Origin: Parvibaculaceae bacterium PLY_AMNH_Bact1
GTDB lineage: Bacteria > Pseudomonadota > Alphaproteobacteria > Parvibaculales > Parvibaculaceae
Reading direction: 5' to 3'
Assembly: GCA_032881465.1 (NCBI GenBank)
Contig: CP126168.1
Coordinates: 868,001 to 932,000, forward strand
Length of the DNA stretch: 64,000 nt
Part shown: piece by piece, positions 25,614 to 33,803 of the stretch
How positions within the stretch are numbered: the first letter of the stretch is position 1
Layout: every line of letters starts with the position of its first letter
Translations under genes and position numbers: made by a program
The notes under the pieces: generated by a model
Told to the model about the DNA's origin: nothing
Database searches by the model: none
What the model saw: only the letters and a program-made list of their open reading frames with translations

Positions 25614-26813
25614 TCAGCTCAGGCCAAGTACTTGTTTTGAAATGATATTTTTCTGCACTTCTGTGGCACCACCATAGATGGTTTGGGCCCGATTGAAGAA
25701 ATAGGAAGCCGTAGAAGGTGCGGCAAACGCTGGGATGCCACTGCCATCGTTCCAGTCGGCATCACTGCGATCCTGGAAAAAGGGAACAGCATTGGCACCA
25801 CTCGCCTCTAGGAAAAGCTCCGTGATCGCCTGTGCGTTTTCAGTCGCGAGGATTTTCAGCGCCGAGCTTTCTTCACCCGGCGCATCGCCCGCGGCGACGG
25901 AGGAGAGTGCACGCAGCGCTGTGAACTCCAAAGCCGTCAGATCAATCTCAACTTCGGCGAGCTTGGAAGCGAAAGCCGGATCATCCATCAAAGACCGGTT
26001 GCCCGATTGGATGGATCCCGCAATTTCTTTGAGCCGTGCAATGTCAGCGCGCTTGCCCGCAATGTGGGCATAGGACGTACGTTCGTTGGACAGAAGATAT
26101 TTGGAATAGGTCCAGCCCATGCCTTCTTCACCGATCAGATTTTCAGCAGGCACACGCACATTGTCGAACTCGATACGGTTCAGGTAATGGCTGCCATCAA
26201 TGGTGATGATCGGATAGACCGTGATGCCTGGCGTGTTTGCGTCCATGCACAGGAAGGAAATGCCTTCCTGTTTCTTGCCGCTATTGTCCGTGCGCACAAG
26301 GCAGAAGAACCAGTCCGCATAGTGGCCCTGGCTCGTCCAGATCTTGGTGCCGTTGACGATGTACTCGTCACCATCGCGCTCGGCTTTGCACTGTAGAGAA
26401 GCCAGGTCGGAGCCGGATTCAGGTTCGGAATAGCCCTGGCCCCAGAAGGTTCGACTGGCCAGGATGTCGGGAAGCCAGCGTTTCTTCTGTTCTTCCGAGC
26501 CGAACGTATAGATGACGGGCGCGACATAGAGCAGACCCATAGGGATGACGTTTGGGGCGCCCGCTCTTTCCAGCTCATCATCAAAAATGAACTTCTGCGT
26601 CGCTGTCCATCCTGTGCCGCCATATTCTTGCGGCCAATTGACGGCGACCCAGCCCTTGTCATTGAGGGCAGCTTCGGAGCGTTGATAGTCAGCTTTGTTG
26701 AGCTGCTGTCCGTTTTGCACTTTGGCGAGAATATCTGTCGGATATTCCTTAGCGAAAAACTCCCTGACGTCGAGCCGGAATTTTTCGTCTGCGGCGCTGA
26801 AACTGAGATCCAT
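25614..26813 (-). CDS. Acyl-CoA dehydrogenase
   Basis: 399 residues, the usual length. GQGYSEPESGSDLASLQCKA is the flavin/substrate motif and IWTSQGHYADWFFCLVRT the FAD-facing segment. The C-terminus reads TIYGGATEVQKNIISKQVLG: a Gly occupies the place where many members have the catalytic Glu (YEG), as in the IyGGt-type branch where the base is elsewhere or in a partner subunit. The start is the ATG at 26813 (MDLSFSAADEKF); a GTG three codons upstream is also in frame. It is 71 bases upstream of the mnmC stop on the same strand direction. Confidence 0.9.
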   Translation of the reverse strand: MDLSFSAADEKFRLDVREFFAKEYPTDILAKVQNGQQLNKADYQRSEAALNDKGWVAVNWPQEYGGTGWTATQKFIFDDELERAGAPNVIPMGLLYVAPVIYTFGSEEQKKRWLPDILASRTFWGQGYSEPESGSDLASLQCKAERDGDEYIVNGTKIWTSQGHYADWFFCLVRTDNSGKKQEGISFLCMDANTPGITVYPIITIDGSHYLNRIEFDNVRVPAENLIGEEGMGWTYSKYLLSNERTSYAHIAGKRADIARLKEIAGSIQSGNRSLMDDPAFASKLAEVEIDLTALEFTALRALSSVAAGDAPGEESSALKILATENAQAITELFLEASGANAVPFFQDRSDADWNDGSGIPAFAAPSTASYFFNRAQTIYGGATEVQKNIISKQVLGLS

Positions 26814-26884
26814 GGGGCGCACTCTTCCTGAAGTTTGAATGTTGATGAGGAGAGGATAGGCGCTTGCGCGCCAAAGGAAAGCAT

Positions 26885-28834
26885 TCAGGCCGTATTTTTT
26901 CGCAAAGTCCGGACGATAAATCGTGCGGGGTGGACGGCTTCCGCAAGGTCACGAGGGAGCGGCAGGGGCGCCCCTGTGATTTGGGCCGCGAGCAGCTCGC
27001 CCAACAGCAGACCGGTGGTAAAGCCACGAGCACCAAGCCCGCCGAGGAGAAAGAGCCCGGGATGAACCGGTGCAGGCGGGTATGCGGCAAACCGGTCACC
27101 GTGGCGAAGCCGCTCATAGGCAGTGAGATAACCACCTTCGATTGGCGCGGGACCGGCGAAGGGCACACGATCAGGCACCTGAGCTCTGAAGGAAACACGA
27201 CCCGACAATTCGTCGGGGGCAAGCCCGGCGAGCGCCTGCGCAAAAGCTGGAAACGTCTCCGCGAGGTCCTGCAGATTGTGCTGATGGCCGATCGCCGTCG
27301 GCGTCAGCGCACTTTTATCCTCTCTGCCAAGTTCGTACGTGGCACCGGTCAGCGCTGATCCGTCTCCATGGGAGATGAGGTAAGGACCAGCAACAAGAGC
27401 GTGGGATTGCCGGGGCAAGGTGCCTACTGCCAGGTTTGTAATTTGGCCAAGCACCGGCTCAAGGGGTAGCCAGCGTGTCTCAGGAAACGTGGAGAGCCCC
27501 GGACCATTTGCAAGCACCAGAATGTCTGCAGCGTTCGCAGTAAGGTCGTTTATGTGCCAACGCTCCTCTTGGTTTGAAAGGGTACCTGCTGTGACTGGGT
27601 CAACGTCAATTTCTTGCGTGAGATAGGCGAGGAGACCGGCTGGGTCGACAACACCGGCGCGGGGAAACAGAAAGGCAGGGAAACCTGTTTCAAATCCTGC
27701 GACCTCCCTCAAACCATCTGCAGGAATGAATTCCAGGTGGCCCTCTGGCAAAGGCGCGCGGGCAGCAATTTTTTCAAAACGGGCCGCCTCAGCATTCGTG
27801 CGTGCAAACTGCAAAACACCTCTTGGGTCAAAAAAGGGAGTGGAAGCAGTTTGTTGCAGGTTCTGCATTTCACGCTCAGCGTAAAGATAGGCCGCGATAT
27901 GGAAATCATCTTCTGGTGTGGGCTTGACCGAAAAGCGGGGCATGAAGAGCGCGGCCGGATTGCCTGAGGCGCCTGCACCAACGCCGTCTCCGTCCACGAC
28001 CCGAACCGACATACCTTTGCGTTTCAGCGCATGGGCGGTCGCAGCGCCGGCAATCCCCGCCCCAACGACCAGGGCGGACGTGGGATTTGATGTGGGTGGG
28101 ATGCGATACCATGGCTTGGTCTCGACGCGTGCAGGCGCTGCCGTCATGCGACCCACAAGCATCTCCCGTTTGCGCCCGAAGCCTTTCATTTTCTGAACGT
28201 CGAACCCGTGTGCGGCAAGTCCTCTGCGCACAGCCCCCGCTGCTGTGAATGTCGCGAAAGTTGTGCCGGTACGCGACAGCCGAGCGACTTCAGACAAGAC
28301 AGAGTCTGACCACATGTCAGGATTGCTTGCCGGAGAAAACCCATCGAGAAACCATGCATCAACCTGTGCCTCAAGCTGGCTCAAGGCAGGGAACGCTTCA
28401 TCTTCACAAAGCGTCAGAGAGACATTCTCCGACAGATGGAGCAGGTGAGTACCGACATGCGGTGCGGGATAGCGAGCCAAAAGCTCCGCCGCGAGGGGCG
28501 CAAGTGAGGGCCATTTCTCCAGCGCCTGGGATAATTGCTCAGCGCTGAGCGGAAAACCTTCAACAGAGACGAAGTGGAGATGTTGATCCGGCGACCGGGT
28601 TTCCTGCCACCGCGCCCAGGTCGTCAGGAAGTTGAGGCCTGTCCCGAAGCCTAGTTCTCCAATTGTGAAATGGGCTCGGTTGGCCCAGGCATCCGGCAGA
28701 TGATTGCCCTGCAGAAATACATGTGCTGTCTCCGCCAGACCGTCCTCACTGGAGAAGTAGATGTCCTCAAATCGAGTTGACTGCGGACTGCCGTCAGCGC
28801 GCCAGGTGATGTCGGCAGACGGCAAGCGGGTCAT
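26885..28834 (-). CDS. mnmC: Bifunctional tRNA mnm5s2U34 biosynthesis protein MnmC
   Basis: Carries out the last two steps of mnm5(s2)U34 synthesis in the wobble position of certain tRNAs. The first 230 residues are the MnmD methyltransferase (FTIGELGFGTGLNFL for SAM, DAWFLDGFSPASNPDMW), the rest a DAO-type FAD oxidase (SALVVGAGIAGAATAHALKRKG at about 253, later LGGLGARGFTTGLLLGE) that removes carboxymethyl. Length of 649 and domain order match fused MnmC. It starts nine bases after the SDR gene stop, so the two probably share a message. Confidence 0.94.
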   Translation of the reverse strand: MTRLPSADITWRADGSPQSTRFEDIYFSSEDGLAETAHVFLQGNHLPDAWANRAHFTIGELGFGTGLNFLTTWARWQETRSPDQHLHFVSVEGFPLSAEQLSQALEKWPSLAPLAAELLARYPAPHVGTHLLHLSENVSLTLCEDEAFPALSQLEAQVDAWFLDGFSPASNPDMWSDSVLSEVARLSRTGTTFATFTAAGAVRRGLAAHGFDVQKMKGFGRKREMLVGRMTAAPARVETKPWYRIPPTSNPTSALVVGAGIAGAATAHALKRKGMSVRVVDGDGVGAGASGNPAALFMPRFSVKPTPEDDFHIAAYLYAEREMQNLQQTASTPFFDPRGVLQFARTNAEAARFEKIAARAPLPEGHLEFIPADGLREVAGFETGFPAFLFPRAGVVDPAGLLAYLTQEIDVDPVTAGTLSNQEERWHINDLTANAADILVLANGPGLSTFPETRWLPLEPVLGQITNLAVGTLPRQSHALVAGPYLISHGDGSALTGATYELGREDKSALTPTAIGHQHNLQDLAETFPAFAQALAGLAPDELSGRVSFRAQVPDRVPFAGPAPIEGGYLTAYERLRHGDRFAAYPPAPVHPGLFLLGGLGARGFTTGLLLGELLAAQITGAPLPLPRDLAEAVHPARFIVRTLRKNTA

Positions 28835-28843
28835 GGGTGTCAG

Positions 28844-29638
28844 TTAGGCGCCGCGCCGGCTCGGTGCGAAAGGATGGGTGCTGGACAGGCCGCCGCAAAC
28901 AGGGATCGCTTGCCCGTTTACGTAAGAAGCCTCATCGCTTGCCAGGAAGAGTGCCATATTTGCGATCTCTTCCGGGTGGCCATAGCGGGCCGTCGGATTG
29001 AGCTGCCCGATCTTCCCCTCGCTGCCGCGTGCCCGCGCTCCTTCAAAGAGCGGTGCGGTCATGCCTGTTTCGATGAGCCCCGGACAAATCGCATTGACCC
29101 GCACACCTGTGCCATAGAACTGATTGGCAGCGGTTTGTACGAGGCTGATGACCCCGGCTTTTGAGGCCGAATAGGGCGTGTTGCCAGCATTTGCACGAAG
29201 CCCAGCCACGGAGGCCGTGCAGACAATGGAACCTTTGCCCTGCTTGATCATGTGCTCAGACGCATGCTTGATCGCGAGGAACGGCCCGATGAGATTGACC
29301 CGGAGGATTTCTTCCCACATTGCGGGCGTTTGGTCCTGAATGGGGACCAGCCCACCGCTCACGCCAGCATTGGCATAGATGGCATCTATGTTGCCATATT
29401 CCGACACACAAAAGTCGACAAAGCCTTTGACTGCATTCTCATCGCCCACATCCGCGGCGACGGTTTTGATGGTGCCACCTTTGGCACGAACCATTTCAGC
29501 AGTTTCATCAACGGCGCCTTCAACCCGATCAACTGCAATGAGGTTTGCACCTTCACGTGCAAAGATCAGTGCACTTGCTCGGCCGATACCACTTCCAGCA
29601 CCAGTGATAATTGCGTTTTTGCCTGCCAGTCTCGACAT
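28844..29638 (-). CDS. Short-chain dehydrogenase/reductase
   Basis: A 264-residue classical SDR with TGAGSGIGRAS (residues 12-22), NAGVSGG, catalytic Ser in CTASVAGL and Y-S-A-S-K in NTPYSASKAGV. GAGGGG lies eight bases before the ATG at 29638; a longer open frame upstream contains no better start. Substrate unknown. Transcribed ahead of mnmC. A strong terminator for the gene behind it stands 93 bases upstream. Confidence 0.9.
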   Translation of the reverse strand: MSRLAGKNAIITGAGSGIGRASALIFAREGANLIAVDRVEGAVDETAEMVRAKGGTIKTVAADVGDENAVKGFVDFCVSEYGNIDAIYANAGVSGGLVPIQDQTPAMWEEILRVNLIGPFLAIKHASEHMIKQGKGSIVCTASVAGLRANAGNTPYSASKAGVISLVQTAANQFYGTGVRVNAICPGLIETGMTAPLFEGARARGSEGKIGQLNPTARYGHPEEIANMALFLASDEASYVNGQAIPVCGGLSSTHPFAPSRRGA

Positions 29639-29730
29639 CGTAAGGCCCCTCATTGAGAATCGATATGGCGCTAAGTCTACTGCAAGCAATCCGTTTGCGC
29701 AGGAAAACAGTTTTGCGCAAATACAACAAA

Positions 29731-29764
29731 AAAACGGCCCCATTTGGAATATAGGGGCCGTTTT
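29731..29764 (-). terminator. Rho-independent terminator for the small exported protein gene
   Basis: AAAACGGCCCC (29731-29741) pairs perfectly with GGGGCCGTTTT (29754-29764) around a 12-base loop. On the minus strand the hairpin is followed by a run of T, ending transcription from the gene at 29787-30137. Confidence 0.85.
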
Positions 29765-29786
29765 GATTAAATCCTGATCTAAGGAC

Positions 29787-30137
29787 TTAGAAGTCTTTGC
29801 CTGCGGTCACGGCCCACGCCACCGATCCGGTCTCACCATCGATTGAGCCTGAGCTTCCGATCGCCGGGGCATCGTCGATGGGCGGTGTACAGTTTTCTGG
29901 CTGATCACCTGCTGTCGTGCAGATTGAGTTGCCGTCAACGCGCCAGGTCCCTGGCACCTCGGCGCCATCGGGGAGTCTCAGCACAATGTTGGAAGCATCG
30001 GGATAGTGCACTTTGGTCACTGTTCCGTCTGGCCCGGTGAGGGTGACCGTGTTGCCGACTAGGCCTGCGCCGATATCTGCCATCGCAAAGCTTGTGCTCA
30101 TTGCCAGCACGGCAGCGGTCAAAACGAGTTTCTTCAT
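29787..30137 (-). CDS. Small exported protein of unknown function
   Basis: 116 residues with a clean Sec signal peptide (MKKLVLTAAVLAMSTSFAMA, A-x-A cleavage). The mature part is acidic, beta-rich in character and has two cysteines (SICTTAGDQPENCTPP) that could form a disulfide in the periplasm. I do not recognise the family. GGAGGTTCACTC precedes the ATG. It is monocistronic: a strong terminator follows 22 bases after the stop. Confidence 0.75.
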   Translation of the reverse strand: MKKLVLTAAVLAMSTSFAMADIGAGLVGNTVTLTGPDGTVTKVHYPDASNIVLRLPDGAEVPGTWRVDGNSICTTAGDQPENCTPPIDDAPAIGSSGSIDGETGSVAWAVTAGKDF

Positions 30138-30295
30138 GAGTGAACCTCCCAGATTAGGCGCTCCTGCAGCTTGTTCATCAAGAAGACAGAGTGCGCAAAG
30201 GCATCAATTGGACCGGCCGACCACCGGCACGGTTCCTAAGGCACTTAATTTAGTGCTTGAGGCTTCCATCGCAAGTGAAAGCCTTTGGCTGAAGC

Positions 30296-30547
30296 CTATT
30301 TATTGATACCCGGAGGTTTTAGGAGAAAGAGCACAAGCCAGATAGGCACGATCACCATGGCGCCGAGCATGAAATGCGGCAGCGCCCAGTCAACCGCATC
30401 GGATAGAACAATCCGCATCTTTTCTGGGGTCAGCCCCATGTCAGTCAAAACATCCGCAGCATGGATATCGAGAGCAGACAAAGCCGCCCCGATCGCCACG
30501 GAGGCAATCGCGAATTTCACAAGAGCGGCGAGTGCGTTGTACAGCAA
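30296..30547 (-). CDS. DUF6460-like inner-membrane protein, probably frameshifted near its start
   Basis: From a TTG at 30547 the frame encodes 83 residues with two hydrophobic helices (ALAALVKFAIASVAIGAAL and FMLGAMVIVPIWLVLFLL), and GLTPEKM...VDWALPHFMLGA between them, resembling DUF6460. No ATG start exists: a TAG precedes the TTG by four codons. In the neighbouring frame an ATG at 30590 gives MSRLCLLESLIGTPF, which would join smoothly to LYNALAAL if one T were removed from TTTT (in ACACCTTTTGC). Either the gene carries a one-base insertion, the assembly has an error, or TTG is used. Confidence 0.6.
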   Translation of the reverse strand: MLYNALAALVKFAIASVAIGAALSALDIHAADVLTDMGLTPEKMRIVLSDAVDWALPHFMLGAMVIVPIWLVLFLLKPPGINK

Positions 30548-30660
30548 AAGGTGTGCCTATGAGTGATTCGAGCAAGCACAGTCTAGACATCCAGAGGCCC
30601 CAGCACCATCTAGGCCATACCATCTAGAGGACGCGTGACCTCTCATAGGGAGTTTGAGTA

Positions 30661-31137
30661 ATGGCAGAAAACCCCAAAGACAGCTGTTTTTTTCCTGCGT
30701 CCAGGATCAAGAACATGGACGAGCGGCGTCATGTTCACCAGTACAACGAAAATGCGGTCCGGCTGACAAGAACCCTGGGAGACCTGGCAGGACTGACCGA
30801 CATGGGGTTGCATGTCGTCAGGATTGAGCCTGGCCGTGAGACGACCGAGTTTCACTATCATGACCAGGACGAAGAGTTCGTCTACATTATCGAAGGGCAG
30901 GGAAAGTCTGAACTGGGAGAAGAGGTGTTTGATGTGGGCCCTGGTGACGTCTTGCTCTTCGCTAAAGGCGGTCCTGCGCACGCGATGCGCAACGAGGGGT
31001 CCGAGGACCTTGTCTATCTGATGGGTGGAACACGTCCCTCAATCGACGTCTGTACTTACCCAAAGTTACAGAGACGGCAATATCGGGTAGACGGCATCAA
31101 GGAATATGCTGACCTTTCAGCCTTTAAGAAAGTTTGA
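30661..31137 (+). CDS. Cupin-domain protein
   Basis: 158 residues. The cupin motifs are FHYHDQDEEFVYIIEG (H-x-H and Glu) and PGDVLLFAKGGPAHAMRN (His), so a metal site is predicted. The N-terminus is charged and the last 30 residues (TYPKLQRRQYRVDGIKEYA) lie outside the barrel. AGGGAG stands before the ATG. Possible sugar isomerase-like or binding role; no evidence decides. Convergent with the AsmA-like gene. Confidence 0.85.
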   Translation: MAENPKDSCFFPASRIKNMDERRHVHQYNENAVRLTRTLGDLAGLTDMGLHVVRIEPGRETTEFHYHDQDEEFVYIIEGQGKSELGEEVFDVGPGDVLLFAKGGPAHAMRNEGSEDLVYLMGGTRPSIDVCTYPKLQRRQYRVDGIKEYADLSAFKKV

Positions 31138-31207
31138 GGTTTGGAGGGAAGGGCGCCGCGCGCCCTTCCAGGTACCACTTAGCGACAGATGCTTCAGCGG
31201 CTGGTTT

Positions 31208-33268
31208 TTAGCGATTGAACAGGCCCCGAATGGCATCTTCCACGCGTGGTTTTTCTTCATCGCTTGCGCCACCGGAGCCGTTGTCTGAGGCTCCGCCACC
31301 GCCCAGAATACCCTGCAGCAGGCCTTTGCCGCCATCCTCCTTGACGCTGTCAATCACGTCCTTGATGCCTTCGGGATTGCTGATGATTGCGGCAAGGTCA
31401 GGTGTGAAGCTGGGATTGCTCCACGGGCCTGAGATCACAATTGGCACTTCAATCCCTTTGACGTCACCTGAACCACCCTGACCCTCAAGGGTTGCGGCAA
31501 GTTTTGGCTCAACGCGGTAGTTGAGCGTTTGTGGGGGCATGCTGACTGTGCCTTTGCCGGTGACCCGAACGAGCGGGCTCAACATCTTCAGGTCATTGTT
31601 GGTTAGCACACCGTTGGTGATGGTGAAGGTTCCGCCAAGTTCTGAAAAGTCGGTGCTCTGCGCGCCACCAGATTCCCATCCGCTGGTCGCAGCCGCAAAT
31701 ACATTGCGCGAGAGCTGCGCGATGTTGATGCCTCGAATGGCGCCGTCGGCGAACGTCACAGCACCTGAACCATTCAGGGCGCTCATCATAGCTTTTTGGC
31801 TTTTCCCACGCGTTGTGACATTCACATTGAAGGATCCCAGTCCTTCCAGGCGCTCAAAGCCAGCGGCGTCTTTGAGGAAGGGATAAGCAGACAAGCCATT
31901 CAAATTGAAGTTGGCTCCGACAGATGGTGTGTTGCCCGATCCGTCGAGAACCAACTGACCAACTCCGGCCCCTTCATAAAGAGCGAGCTCCGTGAGTTTT
32001 GCCGTCAGCTTGCCGCCGCTCATCAGCACATCAAGAGCGCTCTTGCCAATAGTGAGGTCCTGGAACAGGATTTCACCAACGCTGAGATCAAGGTCCGCAT
32101 CAACGGCTTTGAGGCCTGACAGATCAATCGGGGCGTCACTCCATCCTGAAGCCGCCGCGCTTCCGCCACCGCTGCCACCCGATCCACCAGAAGGCGCTGC
32201 CTGACCATCGGACGAGCCACCGGTGCCGCCACCAGCCAGATAAACATTGGCGTCGAGCCGGTCGAGCGCCAGAGCACCGGAGAGCTTCGGACGCGACCTG
32301 CCAGCATCAACAGTCAGGTCGCCTGTGCCATTCATACCGTCAAAAGCAAGGGTTGCACCGGTGAAGGAATATTTGTCGCCCACAACCGCGACAGTGCCGT
32401 TGAGATCAAGGGCGCCAAAACCGTCGCCATCGGCCATCGGTTGCCCGGCCCAGGCTGCAAGACGACGAACGGACGGAATATTGAGAGACGTTGTCCCATT
32501 GATCGTGAGTACAGGGCTTATCTTGCCGTTGCCGGTGAAACTTGCTGTCACTTTTGGTGCATTGATGTTGAGGCTGATGTCCGAAGCTTCGCCCACGGAG
32601 AATGCCCGCGGTTCGGCAACATCCAGGCTTAGCTCAACTGTGTCGCCATTCCAGGCAACCGAACCGTCAAGCTCGAGTGGGGCGTCAAGGCTCGGCAGGG
32701 ACACATCAAGGTTGATTTCGCTGGCATCGTAAGTCTCGCCGTTCGCAAGGTTTGAATATTTAACAGACCCATCGATGAGTGAGATTTCGCCCAATTGAAT
32801 GTCTGTGACTTGAGGCGTGAAGCCACCTTCATCACTTGCAGGTGCGGTTTCCGCAGCAGGAGTAGAGGCACTCGGTGCCGGAACATCGAATACCCAATTG
32901 CCCACACCTTGTCGATTGACCGCAAGGTCAATTTCGGGGCGACGCATGATAAATCGGTCTAGCGCTACCTCTCCCCGGATAAGTGGGAAGATCTTCAGGA
33001 CGATTTCCAGCTGTTCCATCTTCGCCATGTGAGGGGACGAAGCCCAGGAGGCGTTCTGGAATGTGACATCGTTCACGCTCACAGCCAGACGAGGGAGAAA
33101 AGAGAGGCTGATGTCACCATCAATCGTCAGGTCCCGCCCAGTCTGTTCTTTCACCAAGGCAGCAATCTGCGGCTTGTAGCTCTCCACCGGAATAAAGGAT
33201 GGCGCGGCAAACAGAACGCCGACGACGAGCAAAACGAGGACGAAGAGAAAAGATAGAAAGCGTGACAT
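31208..33268 (-). CDS. AsmA-family envelope protein
   Basis: 686 residues: an N-terminal membrane anchor (MSRFLSFLFVLVLLVVGVLF), then an AsmA-type lipid-transfer fold starting YKPQIAALVKEQTGRDLTI and the conserved DISLSFLPRLAVSVNDV. The last third (GSFNVNVTTRGKSQKAMMSAL to GPWSNPSFTPDL) matches the AsmA C-terminal domain. A Gly/Ser-rich linker (about residues 345-375) breaks the middle. AsmA/YhdP-like proteins bridge the periplasm and move phospholipids. Start at 33268 has GAGGGG. It is divergent from the ABC exporter. Confidence 0.87.
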   Translation of the reverse strand: MSRFLSFLFVLVLLVVGVLFAAPSFIPVESYKPQIAALVKEQTGRDLTIDGDISLSFLPRLAVSVNDVTFQNASWASSPHMAKMEQLEIVLKIFPLIRGEVALDRFIMRRPEIDLAVNRQGVGNWVFDVPAPSASTPAAETAPASDEGGFTPQVTDIQLGEISLIDGSVKYSNLANGETYDASEINLDVSLPSLDAPLELDGSVAWNGDTVELSLDVAEPRAFSVGEASDISLNINAPKVTASFTGNGKISPVLTINGTTSLNIPSVRRLAAWAGQPMADGDGFGALDLNGTVAVVGDKYSFTGATLAFDGMNGTGDLTVDAGRSRPKLSGALALDRLDANVYLAGGGTGGSSDGQAAPSGGSGGSGGGSAAASGWSDAPIDLSGLKAVDADLDLSVGEILFQDLTIGKSALDVLMSGGKLTAKLTELALYEGAGVGQLVLDGSGNTPSVGANFNLNGLSAYPFLKDAAGFERLEGLGSFNVNVTTRGKSQKAMMSALNGSGAVTFADGAIRGINIAQLSRNVFAAATSGWESGGAQSTDFSELGGTFTITNGVLTNNDLKMLSPLVRVTGKGTVSMPPQTLNYRVEPKLAATLEGQGGSGDVKGIEVPIVISGPWSNPSFTPDLAAIISNPEGIKDVIDSVKEDGGKGLLQGILGGGGASDNGSGGASDEEKPRVEDAIRGLFNR

Positions 33269-33803
33269 GAAGCCCCTCAGTGTCTTGGCTATAAGATCCG
33301 CAGTTTGAAGATTAAGTGTGGCGGAAAAATGATCCCCGCACACCTGGGCCTGGTCGAGAGAATGCGGCTTTTCGGTCACATTGATGTCAAAATCAAAATC
33401 GTGTCCGGCTGCCCTCTTGGTTTCGGCCGGGAAGTGCGTATCTTGGATGGATCAACGGGCGCACATTGCGCCCGGCGCATTTGCGGAAACGCTATTGAGC
33501 GACGCCGCATTGGACACGGGAAAAGGCTCCAGCATGGAACCGGTAGTGAAAATTCCGAACCACCTCTACGTCGGCCTCTGATTTAGGTCTGAGCCGCGAG
33601 GACCTCCTTTTGGAGGCACTCAAAGCTTGTCGATGAGAGGCAAATGACCGCTCCAAGCCGTTGGCTGGAGGTGAGTCACGTCTGCGCAACTGCCCATCTG
33701 GGCACTTCTCAATAAGAATATGTGAGCCGGAAGACAGCGATCTTTGTGATCCGTCGTGGCTCTTTTGGTTAGGAGCGTTTTCCGTCAGGGAAACGAAAAT
33801 GGC
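33269..33803. other. Divergent intergenic region, 535 bases
   Basis: Between the AsmA-like gene and the ABC exporter. No tRNA, transposon end or recognised gene is seen. A 44-codon open frame on the plus strand (33447-33581, starting MDQRAHIAPGAF and ending HLYVGL) has protein-like composition but no convincing ribosome site. A small hairpin CCTCC-TTTT-GGAGG is at 33603-33616. Promoters for both flanking genes must lie here. Confidence 0.4.

Noticed and set aside
30559-30627. 22-codon plus-strand frame (MSDSSKHSLDIQRP...) with an AAGGTG upstream
   Set aside because: Overlaps the likely N-terminal coding region of the DUF6460-like gene on the other strand and has no protein-like features.
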